From NCBI GenBank assembly GCA_019914995.1, contig CM034135.1, positions 4,528,501-4,592,500 on the forward strand: a DNA stretch of 64,000 nt. The letters run 5' to 3'. Made by a program: the position numbers and the translations under genes. The DNA comes from Acanthochlamys bracteata. Its lineage: Eukaryota; Streptophyta; Magnoliopsida; Pandanales; Velloziaceae. Below are positions 46,304 to 57,709 of this stretch, piece by piece; position 1 is the first letter of the stretch; each line of letters begins with the position of its first letter. The notes below the pieces were generated by a model. The model ran no database searches. It was given only the letters and a program-made list of their open reading frames with translations, and was not told the origin of the DNA.

Positions 46304-46497
46304 GGGATGCGCCAGGCCCGTGCAGTAGTGCAACGCATGGGCGACGCACGAGAGCCCCAGTGGCAAGCCACTGTTGCGGGCTCTCTCCCACAAAAAATAA
46401 ATTTAATATCAATGTGGTTCCATGAACCACTATCAGATATTAAACTGATAAGAACAGATACTACACTTGATCTTAGCCAAAAGGCCGAGAAAGGTAT
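46304..46497 (-). ncRNA. U2: U2 spliceosomal snRNA gene (194 nt)
   Basis: U2 snRNA pairs with the intron branch site in the spliceosome. Read on the minus strand the RNA starts ATACCTTTCTCGGCC at 46497, followed by TTTTGGCTAAGATCAAGTGT and the branch-site-pairing GTAGTA. Stem-loop II text comes next, then the Sm site ATTTTTTG, and 3' stem-loops ending GGCCTGGCGCATCCC at 46304. Length and order fit plant U2 (about 196 nt). The palindromic arms of stem-loops III and IV are kept (GAGAGCCCGCAACAGTGGC / GCCACTGGGGCTCTC; GCCCATGCGTTGCA). The upstream promoter element is present. No defect is visible, so it is likely functional. Confidence 0.96.
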
Positions 46498-46523
46498 GAG
46501 TTTTTCTTACCCACTGCCCGCGT

Positions 46524-46576
46524 CTTTTGTACTCTAGCTCTCTGAGAAGTGATTGTAATGCTAACTAATGTGGGAC
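46524..46576 (-). promoter_or_regulatory. U2 promoter: upstream sequence element and TATA-like box
   Basis: On the minus strand GTCCCACATTAG (46576-46565) matches the plant snRNA upstream sequence element (RTCCCACATCG) in 9 of its 11 bases. A TATA-like AGTACAAAA lies at 46532-46524, about 30 nt before the RNA start. The spacing of about 33 between the two boxes is the one used by Pol II-type plant snRNA genes. The TATA-like box is weak. Confidence 0.8.
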
Positions 46577-47215
46577 TATATTTTTCTTTGCTGACCATAC
46601 TTAATTATGCCCATGTGCCTTAATTACAAGAGCCGAAGAAAAAGGGGTGGTCCAACAACTGTAGATACACAAGTATAGCGTCTCTGGAAAATAGTTCGAT
46701 ATCCACCAAACAATAGACGTTTTGAGTTTAGTTTTTTTTGTGATTTGTTTATGCAACTTAAGCTATGCACTAAAATTGTTATTATCTTTCTTCAAAAAGT
46801 TTAAATGTTCTGAAATATTTCAGTTTCATTGAACATTTTAGACTTTGATGCAAATATTAAAATTAAATGAAACAATTCATATATCTTTTAATCACTTCAA
46901 ACTTCATCCGTACGCAATTTGTTCATTTGGTGTGAGAAGTTTGGTATAAACACACAGGAAATGTGGTGGGCTGAAAGACTTTTAACAATAAACTACTGCA
47001 AAAGTATTTTAATGAATCAATGTTTTGTATACATTTGGAGTGAATTTGATTCCAGGAACAATATAAGACTTCTTTTTACCAAATTAAAACAATATGGCAG
47101 TTAGGCCACAGATTTGAAGTGCAGAAGTTTCATAGACAACAAGCTTGTATTTGATCGACCCTGGTTGGGATTAATGTAGCAGTTCTTGTAAACCTTTCAC
47201 AGTTCGATGGAACCA
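46577..47215. other. Between U2 and the DUF309 gene
   Basis: No further gene was recognised. The segment contains the 3' flank of the DUF309 gene and unremarkable AT-rich DNA. Confidence 0.4.
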
Positions 47216-49559
47216 TCACCACCGTCGGCATGCTTTCAGCTGCTCCTCTGATGCGTAGAGTTTTGGGACCTTGACTCTTGGAAGATTTTCTAGATCAGAT
47301 GTACTTCCCCGACCGAAAACTATGTATGTGAAACAATCTCGGGCAAAGTCAATGCTGTATAATTGCTGCCCTGCACCAAAGCTCCCAAGTAGCTGGTATG
47401 ATCTTTCAGATCCATCCATTGTTACACAGACATCATCAGTACCTGATATTGAAACATCTTAGGGTGCTTTTCCAATTTACCGTCAGAAAACAAGCAGAGT
47501 GAAACTACATTATTGAGCAATTATTATCAAGGCAAACAATTATTTGGATACTCTTCTACTGTATATCTCGTAAAATATAGAAAGTGAAAAAGGAGATCTG
47601 AAGCAAGTAAATCTACTTCACATTCGCTTATCTCTTGCCGGTCTAAACTCGAGCCTCAAAAAGCACTAGCCTGGTAAGCAGCAGGCGCATGCATAGTAAC
47701 ATGTTGCAAGAAAGGCGTGCAACATAGAATTGACATTTCTTGCTGAGCTTGTAGCCTACTGCTAAATCAGAAAACCTCAGATCATGAAAATGTCGAGATA
47801 ATCCTTGTACTGCATCTACCTTCATAATATGTAATGGAAATAACTATAAAAGAGGTAATCTAATAAACCATAAAGCAAAACTCGTAGTAGTTTGGATTTC
47901 AAGCTTGTCTAGCAGCTAGAAATAATATCAAAACGGAATGGACATACAAACGAGACTTTGTTAATTTCAAGACCTCTAAGAAAATAATACTCTTTGGTTA
48001 TCAAATTGTTTAATTTTCCAAAAGTCTGGCTTTTAAAAAAGCAAATTATAGAATTAGTTGTGTACATGTGTCCAGCAATCCTTTCACTCCCAACTAATTC
48101 CTTCCCATAGCATTCATGACCACAAGGTCTGGCTTCATTGCAACCCTCTCTCTTGTGCGCGAGTACACATAAGAGAGTATCCACATAATAGACTCAACAC
48201 TCAAAGCATTGGTCATTACTCAGTATAATAAAAACAAGATAAAGAATTTGAGACCAAACAAAGACCTCTTATTGGATAAAAAAGGAACTATTAATTTTAT
48301 ATTGAAATTTAACATTTAGTTTTCATAAGATCTTGATAATGGTAGAAGTAACATTACTTTGCGACTTATCTGTAATGAAGGTTATTCATAAACCAAAGAG
48401 AGCACACGAGGACTAGAATAAGATCCTCGGGGGACAACTTTTCGATGTGCTAGAATCTTGGTCTTACTTCTAAAAATGTGCAGCAGTCCATGATTCAAAG
48501 GCAAATAGAAAGCTTGAGCATCTTGAAAGGATTCAAGAATTGGTCTTTGCATTCTAGCACAAATTCATTGTTTAAATATGCTGACGCTGCACAAGTACTT
48601 CCGAAAACTGTAATTCAACTAACCAATAGGCATGAATTCTTATTTGCAACTGCACTCTTCAAACTCCACAGGTAGTTCTCTGTCATGAACTTGTATAATA
48701 AATGGATGAATTACTTTCCAAATCAATAAAACCAAATTCAAGTGATGTAGCATACAGACAACCGACTCAGCATACCAGTATGATGTACAAGCCTGGCTAA
48801 AGGAACCTCTAGAAATTCAAACTTTCATGATTTTCGAGATATTCAATATGTCGCACCACAATTAGCAAAGTAACAGTTGGCAAATCACATGAACAAAACT
48901 AAGTGCTACAAACCTAAACATTTTACTTGCAAAAACCAAGAATTAAACTCACAAAAGCAAATACTTAGAATCTTGATTGATTATCCTAATAGAAACTTAC
49001 ATGCAGCAAGCTCCATTTGAGTGTGATAAAAAAACTCAAGCGCCGCAGCGACATCTTTCTCAAACTCACGAAACGGTCCTTCATCAAACTCCATCTTCCT
49101 AAGCTTACATAGCCCTTCTCCAAGCTCCATCATAGCTCCCCTGTGATTCTGCAAAGAAAGAAGATTCAATATTTACACCAAATCACCCTTCAATTTCAAT
49201 CAAATTTTACAAATTCAACTCGCCTGGTTCAGTAGATGATGCAATCCCACAGCGCACTGTAGCAACCCATGCAACAGCGTACGAACATCAGGTTCTTCAG
49301 CATCGACCCAGAGTTCTTCTAGAACATCGTGGCACGTGTAATAATCCCCGACGTTGAACAACCGAACCGCTACATCAAACGTCCTCGCCGACAAATCTCC
49401 ACCGTCGAACCTTGCCTCTTCATCCGAACTCCGACGAGCACGAGGAATACAGTAATTCATGAGAGGAAAACAAACGAATCGAGTAGTGAAAAAATTGCAC
49501 CTCTGAGAAAGTTTTACCGGCGGTAGCCGGAGTACGAATCTCGAGGCAGCTAAAGCCAT
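47216..49559 (-). CDS. DUF309 domain protein, three exons, 236 aa, likely plastid
   Basis: Minus-strand exons 49559-49224, 49148-49001 and 47442-47216 join in frame (711 nt). Residues 1-50 are Ser/Arg/Phe-rich and low in acids at first (MALAASRFVLRLPPVKLSQR), like an organelle transit peptide. DUF309 follows from about residue 57. It has the helical signature TCHDVLEELWVDAEE (75-89), then LLHGLLQCAVGLHHLLNQ and NHRGAMMELGEGLCKLRKM (113-131). The C-terminal part (TDDVCVTMDGSERSYQLLGS) is the plant-specific extension. The function is unknown, and bacterial relatives are also uncharacterised. The first intron has a GC donor (CAG/GCGAGT) with a normal AG acceptor (TTTGCAG). This junction is the only one that gives the conserved NQ-NHRGAMMELG continuity. 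Intron 2 is 1.56 kb. Confidence 0.9.
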
Positions 49560-49649
49560 CGCGCTAGTGAATTCCCGCCATTTTTTTCTGGCTGTGAAAG
49601 AAAGCGATAAGATTTTATTGTGTACCGAGTTAGTGGGTTGCGTTCCAAT

Positions 49650-49880
49650 TAAGTATGTGTTTCGAATTGTTTATGAAATAAAAAAATTTTTAAATAAAAA
49701 TATTTTTATTTTTAAAAATAAATTTTATTTTTTTATTTTTAAAAAAATAATATAAATATATAATAAAAAAATTTTATTACGTAAAATTTTTCTATATTAT
49801 TTAAATTTTAAAATAATTTTTATAAATATTTATAAAATATGTATTAAAAAATATAAAATAAAAATGTTTGGGATTAATGT
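49650..49880. mobile_element. AT-rich MITE-like segment
   Basis: The segment starts AAGTATGTGTTTCGAATTG and is almost entirely A/T. Its right half reads like the inverse of the middle of the 49898-50166 MITE (TATTAAAAAATATAAAATAA). Its exact ends are unclear. Confidence 0.45.
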
Positions 49881-49897
49881 GACTCGATAAGTTTTAG

Positions 49898-50166
49898 GGG
49901 CTGTTTGGTTCTCCGTTTTAAAAGCTGCTTATCAATTTTTGTCAACTTTTTTTCATTTCATATTTTTCAATACATAGTTTATAGTATATAAAAAATTTAT
50001 TTAAAAATTTAGAAAGTGTAGAAAAATTCTACGAAATGAGATCTTTTTATTGTATATTTTTATTATTTTTTTTTAAGTAAAAAAAATATAGCTCATTTTC
50101 TAAAAAAATAAAAATATTTTTTATTTTACAAAAACTTTATTTTATAAATAATTCTAAACGCTTCTT
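49898..50166. mobile_element. AT-rich MITE, GGGGCTGTTTGG family, copy A
   Basis: It starts GGGGCTGTTTGGTTC, continues AAAAGCTGCTTATCA, TTTTTCAATACATA, GTGTAGAAAAATTCTACG and ATCTTTTTATTGTATATTTT, and ends ATTCTAAACGCTTCTTA. Copies B (51448-51692) and C (59994-60283) have the same internal order. Confidence 0.75.
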
Positions 50167-51447
50167 AGTCTGGTCTGAACAAGACCGGACCTTTCTGTAT
50201 TCAGTTGGAATCACTCGGAAAAGTCTAAGTAATGTTTATTAGTTATGGTGTGTTTATTTTATTATAAACTCATTTTTTAGAAATAAATTTATAAAAATTT
50301 AAATTAAAAGTGAGCTCAATAAAATAAAAGAAGAGGAGAAGAGGAAAGCTTGAATTCCAATTCAAGTTTGAGGTCCAATTTTTTATTGAATTTCATCATC
50401 TTCGAATCCTAAGAGATGCGATTCTAAACTTCTGGTTGTTGTTACTTCGATTTGTATATCATCTAGTTCTTCTTTCAAAAGGATGGAAAGAAGAACGCCA
50501 CTACAATCGTATATGATCGCAAAGTTGGCATTATCTCTGATGAAGCATAAGTGGTTCTATTCTACCTCTTTGGGAAAAGTTGGTCATGGCGATAGGCCCT
50601 TTCTCGACTTTTAGAGATGGTTCAGGAGTAACAGTTATTCTTCATGTGACGTTTGCAATGAACCTTATGTCAAGGTATGCACACAGATATCTAATAACTA
50701 GTAAAATTCATCTCTTGACTTAATATTGTGTCAGTCTTAAATAAAGCTTAAGATATGGATTTTGAATCTCGAAAGAGATGAAAGGAGCAATTTGTGTATC
50801 AGCCTTTGTCTTCAACTATTCAATAACAAGAATAAATTAATACAGATCATTCTTTAAAAGATTACTAAATTAATTAATGCAACAAACATCCTTAGAAATG
50901 TCTAGCATAGTTTGGAACTGTCAACGTCTTAGAAATGTCAAACTTTTATGGTTCGTTGGTTGGGAGACGAGATCAAACAGTAAGATGAAAGTGAAGATGA
51001 AGATAAAAGTAAGTGAAGAGGAGTCATTTTATCTTAACTTATTTGTTTGAATATATTAGTAAAATTACATATTTAACCATATTTAACAATATTATTTTTG
51101 AGCTGTATTATCAAATATGTTTATTAATACTAATTTTATTAATATAGTTAGATTAACTTGAATGGTTGACTAAACTAGGTGAAAATATGCTTTCTAATCC
51201 AAAAATATAGCACAACCTTGTTCAACAATATCTAAAGATTCCAAACTTTGAAGAGCTGCAAGATGGAAGATGAGTTGCTTGCTTTGTTTATTAGAGGATA
51301 GAGTTTCTCTTCATAAGATCAAAAAATTTGACCAATTTGTATTAGTAGATCGGTTTCGAATTGACCTATTTAATAATCGGATCAAATTTATTCTAACTCT
51401 AAATCAATTTATATATTTATATAGATTAAAATTTTTAATCATAACCT
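50167..51447. other. Intergenic, no gene recognised
   Basis: The part at 50340-50700 has leader-like, moderately GC sequence without an extended frame. The part at 51310-51420 contains TTTAATAATCGGATCAAATT-type subterminal repeats of the hAT MITE family (17.3 and 38.2 kb), so a MITE fragment is likely there. Confidence 0.4.
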
Positions 51448-51692
51448 AAAGGGTTGTTTAGTTTTAGCTTACCAGAAAAATAGCTTTTCAATTTTTTATT
51501 TTACGTTTTTCAATACATATTTTATAAATATTTAAAAATTTTATTTAAAAATTTAGAAAGTGAGATCTTTTTATTACATATTTTTATTAATTTTTTTAAA
51601 ATAAAAAAAATAAAATTTATTTTTTTAAAAAATAAAAATATTTTCTATTTTAGAAAAATTTTATTTCATAAGCTCTCCCAAATGTCTCCTTA
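51448..51692. mobile_element. AT-rich MITE, same family, copy B
   Basis: It starts AAAGGGTTGTTTAGTTTTAG and ends GCTCTCCCAAATGTCTCCTTA. The interior TTTTTCAATACATATTTTAT and AGATCTTTTTATTACATATT matches copies A and C. It is inserted in or next to a hAT MITE fragment. Confidence 0.72.
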
Positions 51693-52460
51693 TATAGGAC
51701 AACTTCGAATTAAATTTTCGGATTGGATCATATAATGTCATCCCTAACCGAAATCAGAGTTGCTCGGAAGAAAAATGAAGAACTAAAAAAAGTGAGGACG
51801 AGGAGAAGACACTTGAACCAGATTGACCGATTTCAATTCCTAATTTGATTTAAATATTCTTATTATCCGTTTTGGATTTGATTCGAAAGGAAGAGTCGTC
51901 GAGTCGACCTAAAATTGCTCCAATCAATTCGGATCCTAACTAACTTTGGTACGATTTTTAAATCGACCGAAACGGTACGGTCTGATTTGGCAACACTGCT
52001 TAAATGAAGCTTTATTAAATACCTAACAAAGAACACCAACATACATTCGTTAGTCCTTGCAGAAGGTTTTTCTACTCTAGAGAATAATTAGTTTGCCGCA
52101 CGTCTCCTCGACACTTATAATCCAAATAGAAAGAATATTTGGTGAGAAACAAATGCAACCTATCAAGTCTAAGAACTCAAAAGCAATTTTTGGTGCTTCT
52201 AATCCATTAAGAATTAGCCACTTGGTACGATTACCAGCCTTTGGACAAAGATTAGACATCTGGATCGCATGACCACGACACGTTGTTTTTTCTTTTCGTT
52301 TTTTGAGATACAACCTGATTGACGAATGCATTCAAATATTTAGCATCACAGTTAGGTATGTCCTCATCATCGATGACATAGCCCCAACGGAAACGTAAGC
52401 TACCCCTCTTACCAAACCAAGAAAGTTCTTCCTAGAAGTGTATGCAACTTTTCAGATTTC
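51693..52460 (-). other. hAT-like fragment and an unrecognised protein-like ORF
   Basis: The part at 51700-52000 has GATCC / TCGACC-rich text like the other hAT-like ends. On the minus strand 52331-52077 encodes 84 residues with protein-like text (CPKAGNRTKWLILNGLEAPK, then FLDLIGCICFSPNILSIWII, VEETCGKLIIL). Upstream in another frame lies GYVIDDEDIPNCDAKYLNAF. I do not recognise the family. It looks like exons of a gene fragment, with one frameshift between the two parts if they belong together. Confidence 0.3.
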
Positions 52461-52461
52461 T

Positions 52462-52652
52462 GAGTGCGTTTGAAATGTTTAATTTTTTTTTATTTTATGT
52501 TTTTTAATATATATTATATAAATATTTGAAAATTTTATTTAAATTTTAAATAATGTAAAAAGAATTTATGTAATAAAATATTTTTATTATATTTTTAAAA
52601 TAAAATAAAAATATCTTTTATTTTAAAAAAATTCTATTTCGAACGCAACCTA
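52462..52652. mobile_element. Short AT-rich MITE
   Basis: The left end GTGCGTTTGAAATGTTTAAT and the right end TTCTATTTCGAACGCAACC are imperfect inverted repeats around a pure A/T centre. It is similar in style to the GGGGCTGTTTGG family but shorter. Confidence 0.55.
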
Positions 52653-53820
52653 TCTATTTACAATCACACCAATATGACAACAGTGGACAGATAGATATAA
52701 GAGAGAAACTAACTGCTACGATTTAATATTTCCAAAGATGCGAGAATCCTTTGCCACCATTCTGGAAGCTATTAGACGCCGAAGATGTTGAGAAACGTGG
52801 CAGGATTCTTCAAAGTCATTGAAAACAAATCTTGTAAACGTATTAGAACAACAACCTCTAGAAATAATACTTGGTTAAGTCAAAGAGAACCCTTAACTGC
52901 TTCCTACCAAGAAGTTCTATAACAGTAATCACAAAAGCACCAAGAAAAGAAACAACTTTCTGCTCTAACACAATGACCGTGCAGATAATGCACCAAAACA
53001 AACTTCTAAAAGCAGGACAAGTTCGTTCACAGAAACCACATTAATAAATCAGGAATGCAATAGAAAAGCATCTCAAGCACGCAATCTTCATCATATCAAT
53101 CTTTAAACCTGAGAAATATTCGAAAGAAGAACAAATAACTTGAACTGACATATACAATGGCTTCAACTACTCCAAGCCCAACAAAATGACAAAGTTGCTT
53201 CATGAGTAAAGCTCCAGCAATGACATTTCAACAGAAAACATGCAGCAAATTTAACGTCTTGCTAGAACCCTCGAGATATTTTCTTCCCGTGCCAGTACAG
53301 AGAAATCATAAACAAAAGCATAAGATACAGAACATTGTAAAATGCTGGATTCACAACGTCCTCTGATTAAATAAGAGATGGGAATATAATAACTTCATTG
53401 ACAAATTTTTATCCTAGACACTCCACTGTAGCAAAAGATACGATTAGAATTCTTCGCCGGCTAAGAAATTTTGCAATTGCATATCCTCAAGGGAATTGGA
53501 CTATATACACGATTAACTTTCTTCACCACAAATCCACATGACATTGAGACAGTACTGCATTCATGAGTATAACATCGAGACAGTACTGCATACATGCTTA
53601 TAACATTTATGGACATAATGCACTGTTCTTGCTGTACAGGCACAGGATATCAAGGAGCAGAACAGCAGATTTAAAGGAATACATAGAACTAGTAGGCATG
53701 GCAGTCGCACAGGCCAAAAGGTCTTCTGGTTAAAAAGGAAGCAAAATGAACCACTTAAACTGCAATTAAGTGGTGCTTCTTGGGTAAACTGCAAGGTGAT
53801 TTATGAGTTCCAGACATTGT
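52653..53820. other. 3' flank of the F-box gene
   Basis: No convincing gene is present. A short repeat of ATCGAGACAGTACTGCAT / ATTGAGACAGTACTGCAT occurs at 53543 and 53575. The region probably includes the F-box 3'UTR. Confidence 0.4.
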
Positions 53821-54885
53821 CTAGAAACCATTCATTTCCAGAAGATATGTTCGGCATTTCAGGAGGGTCTTTACTGCCACCTTAAATGGCCCATCAAATG
53901 CTCCACACACAAAGGCTTCAGTCTCCTTTCGACTGCTACTGCTGCCACTACTACACTCACCAGATGGCCGGATTGCCACCAACGTGGCACCCTGCATGCC
54001 AATTCCTCCAGGGAGTTCCAAATATGGTGCAAACCTCAGTTTCATGCTAGATGCAGGAACCTGAGTCCTGTTTGATGATGCTGATGTTGACAGTGGTTTC
54101 TCTCTGAACTCTCTCAACTGCTCAACACCCATGCTCAGAGTACCCTGACCTTCAGCATCGGTCAAGATCAAGCTCCTTAACGTTGGATGATCCTTTATTA
54201 TTGGACGAAGAAGATAATGCCTGGTAGAAGCAGCTATCAGAAAGCTGATTGTCCAGACTACACGCAGTTTCAGTCCTCCATTAGTGTAGAATGACTCAGG
54301 TATGCTGCCATTGTCTTCAAAAGATGTTTCTTGATTAGAGGAAGTAGGCTTGCGCTCCATTAACGTTCCACCCAATATCACACAATTCTGAAGAGTACTT
54401 CCAAACTCTGCCCTCCATTTTAACAGAAAACCTTCTTCAGTTCCCACATCACCAGCTGGTAGTTCAATCCTTAAATTCTGTACTTGTGTGAAATTCTTCA
54501 GCACTTGAGCAGGTGAATGGTGTGAAAGCTGTGGGAAGAGAGGTTTGTTGGTAGCATTTGGATTGGGAAGGTGGTTAAAGGGTTTCAAAATAGTGAAAAT
54601 CATGAACTTGAGAAAGTGTGAGAAGAGGTTCCTTGGTTTTGATGATGACGCATTCAATGCCTCATCAGCATCACCATCAACAGTGACAACACAATCAATC
54701 TTGACATAAACATCATGAACTAGAGGCACCAGTGCATTGAAACGCTTTGAGACAGCAGAGCAGCGACCAAGAGACCGAACATCAGCAAGCTTGTTGAAGA
54801 TGAGGAGAACTAAAGAATCTGGTATCCTGTCAAATTCGTCCTGACACTGAGATGGGTCTGCATGAATTCGTGCCTTTGGCTGCAT
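53821..54885 (-). CDS. F-box protein, At5g46170/At4g18380 type, 354 aa
   Basis: This protein is a substrate-recognition subunit of SCF ubiquitin ligases and acts in nucleus or cytosol. The CDS is one uninterrupted exon. The F-box is at residues 15-55 (DEFDRIPDSLVLLIFNKLAD, then VRSLGRCSAVSKRFNALVP). The C-terminal region carries the family text LKNFTQVQNLRIELPAGDVG, LLKWRAEFGSTLQNCVILGG, NGSIPESFYTNGGLKLRVVW and LIAASTRHYLL. It ends LLKCRTYLLEMNGF, as relatives do. These residues place it in the small family of At1g22220, At4g18380 and At5g46170, related to AUF1/AUF2, rather than in LRR or kelch F-box groups. The targets are unknown. A 5'UTR intron and a TATA box are visible upstream. The ATG chosen is the first one ahead of the F-box. 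Confidence 0.95.
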   Translation of the reverse strand: MQPKARIHADPSQCQDEFDRIPDSLVLLIFNKLADVRSLGRCSAVSKRFNALVPLVHDVYVKIDCVVTVDGDADEALNASSSKPRNLFSHFLKFMIFTILKPFNHLPNPNATNKPLFPQLSHHSPAQVLKNFTQVQNLRIELPAGDVGTEEGFLLKWRAEFGSTLQNCVILGGTLMERKPTSSNQETSFEDNGSIPESFYTNGGLKLRVVWTISFLIAASTRHYLLRPIIKDHPTLRSLILTDAEGQGTLSMGVEQLREFREKPLSTSASSNRTQVPASSMKLRFAPYLELPGGIGMQGATLVAIRPSGECSSGSSSSRKETEAFVCGAFDGPFKVAVKTLLKCRTYLLEMNGF

Positions 54886-55103
54886 GTTTGATATATCAAA
54901 AGCTTGCTAATGCGGTTGCAATAGAAAGTTGGAAACCAATGAGGAAATTAAACTTGATCTTTGAGCATATAATTTTAGGGTTAAAGCCAGGCCTAATCTA
55001 AATTCTATCAACAGAGTAACAACTGTGGTCTTGCAAACAGAATGAAAACTGATTCATCTACAGAGGAGAGCCATGCCACTAAGCTACCACCTCAATGAGA
55101 TAC

Positions 55104-55835
55104 CTGAGAAAAAAGAGGATAGTGATAACAATAATCAGAATAGAATAGTTGCCAAATAACAAGACAAGTAACTTATAAAGTTACCTTCCTCCCAGAAATT
55201 TCAAGGAATCCTAGTACCACATTAATAAAAAGACAGTGTAGTTTCTATAGCTGAAATTAAAATTTCTACCAGAAGATTATTCACAAGCTCAGCTACAATA
55301 CAATTCAAGGAACTGCAGAGACAGCCCCAGACACATTACCTCCTCTATAATTGATCATAAAACAATTAAAAAACCCAAGCTTTACAAATTAATTTTGATT
55401 ATGAAGGCAACATCGATACAATCCAACCAAAGAAACAGTCTTGTGACTCTGAAATAAAGATGGAAAACCACACAACATAACCTATAAAATCAACCAAACA
55501 CTTGAAATGATAAAAACTTAATTTGAACTACAAAAATCATATCCACAAGTTTGATCAATCAACTAACCCAACCGATAAACAACTTCAAATTCGAACCAAA
55601 AATCGTAACGTGAATGAGAAATCAATTTACTCAGACCAAGAAACAACCTAAAACACCAAAAATCAACACAAAACATTGAGTGGTTGCAGAAAGTCAGGCA
55701 ATCCAGTACCTTACAAAGAAATTCAATATTTGTTAAAAGAAAAACCACATTAGTCCAGTAAAGAAAAAAGCTTCTTTCTTCAGTGAACTAACCCAAAAGA
55801 ACCAAAAAACGAACGGAACACCCCACACCGCACCC

Positions 55836-55874
<39 letters not shown>

Positions 55875-55879
55875 CTCAC
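55104..55879 (-). other. Predicted 5'UTR intron of the F-box gene
   Basis: The donor AAG/GTGAGT lies at 55880/55879 and a candidate acceptor TTTTTTCTCAG ends at 55104, minus strand. The long leader of this gene family and the strong donor support it. The acceptor is one of several possible. Next to the donor is a (T)30 run. Confidence 0.5.
55841..55870. repeat. Homopolymer run (A)30
   Basis: Thirty A on plus sit in the predicted 5'UTR intron of the F-box gene, about 9 bases from the donor site. The length may be uncertain from sequencing. Confidence 0.9.
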
Positions 55880-56172
55880 CTTGAATCTTTGAAATTCTCC
55901 AAATTTTCAAAATTTCTCCAATAACAGAACCAGATCGGTAACCAAAGGTTGGATCTTCGACTGAAATTCCAACCAGTCAAAGCCGAAACAAGAAAATTAC
56001 ACAGCAGAATCAAGACAATAGTAGAAATAGGAGCTGAAACAGAATAAAAATGGAAACTTCTTATTGTTGTTTTGTTATTAGGGAATTTTTTGTTTTGTCG
56101 TTGCTGTTGAGAAGAGAAGACTCGGCATTGGACTGGAAGATAGAGAAGGAAGTGGCCAGTTGTGTCTCTCGC

Positions 56173-56182
56173 TCTATATATC
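56173..56182 (-). promoter_or_regulatory. Probable TATA box of the F-box gene
   Basis: On the minus strand GATATATAGAG lies about 300 nt upstream of the predicted 5'UTR donor. A CT-rich leader follows. Transcription start is not known. Confidence 0.5.
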
Positions 56183-56219
56183 TATCTCGGACACCATCTC
56201 TCGCCTATTAATTCGGACA

Positions 56220-57189
56220 GTTGATTCTTTATCTCAGACAAATAGATAATGCAATAAATAAAGTTTTAAAAGAGAAGAGCCTACGGGTCTAGTCGGGTCG
56301 GGTCCGGGCCTCATTTGATCCAAAAATATTTATTTTTTTAAAATTTATTTATGTGTCTAGTATTAGGCTATTATTGATAGTGTTAAATTATATCTAAAAT
56401 GACTATTCATATTTAAAATGAATAAAAATTGAAAATAATAAATTAAAATGCTATTTTTACCAGAAGCGATATTATAATTAATGTATTAATAAATACTCGA
56501 TTTATAAATTATTTATTATTTTTTATCTAATAATTTACTTTTTAAAAAAAATTATTTTTAACTCACTTTTGACTACAAAAAATTACTTTCAGTTTATTTA
56601 TTCCATAGAAAATATAAATTCAAATTATTTTTAATAATATTTTTGATAATAACTTTTTATGGTAATTTATATTCTAATAATACATTTCTAACTTAAAACG
56701 AATACACTCATGAAGTAATTATGATAGACAAAATTAACTTCTCAATTTTCACAACTATTTGTTCACGAAGACTTCTTGGTGAAACATTTTGAATTTTTAG
56801 ATATAAAATTATTTTTTAACTTAAAAAATAGATGTATATAATAATTTAATAACGTAATATTATGTTTTTCAAATGAACAAAATATTATAAATTTTAAAAT
56901 TCATTAAAATATAGAAAACTAAAAAAAAGCTGCATAATCTAAAGTTCGAATTGATACGTATTTTTTGTCATCTTTCGTAACCAAAATGGTCAAAGTAAAT
57001 TCTATCTATTCTATTCTCTAATACTAATATTAATTTCTATCTATTCTATTCTCTGCTACTAATATTAATATTAATTTCTAACAACTGTTCTGTATTCGGC
57101 ACCCACTTAACTCCAAGTTCTAAAATTTATGAGAACTTAAACGAGATAAAAAAAAATAGAACGTACCAAAATCAAAGTCGCCAAACTTC
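56220..57189. other. AT-rich intergenic DNA
   Basis: No gene was seen. There is a short duplication of TCTATCTATTCTATTCTCT-like text (57001-57055). Confidence 0.45.
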
Positions 57190-57709
57190 GAGGCCGTTTG
57201 AATAGACTTTTATTAACTTATAAGTCAAAAAAATTTTAAACTTTAAATTTAAGTGTTTGGTAAATCTCTTTATAAATTATTTTGTGTAACTTATAAATTA
57301 GAAAAATAAAAAATTATTCAGACTAATTTTTCAAAAAAGTCGCACGTGACTTTTTTTTCTCGGGTGTTGAAAATAACTACATTGTCCCTACTAAGTTTAT
57401 GTAATTACACATATATGTATATCTTACTCCCTGCTTGTCACTCAGCATCTCTCATTCACTCACACCCGATCTGATCCAAAGTTTTTTCTCTCCGTCTGCT
57501 CCCTCCAATCCCCGCAGCGATCTCTTCTCCTAGCCGCCACCGCAGCACCGACACCGTCCTGTCTGCCGTCGAAGTCTCTCAACCAAACTCTCCACCTCCG
57601 CCTGAACCCTTCAATCTTCATTTGTTTTCTAATCACGAAGCCAAGGAATACCCGAACAGAATTGAAGCTCCTGCTAGCTGCGAAGAGTAAGTTTCGTATC
57701 TCGACCAAC

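Noticed and set aside
53803-54075. Plus-strand frame antisense to the F-box gene
   Set aside because: It is a shadow of the F-box coding sequence.
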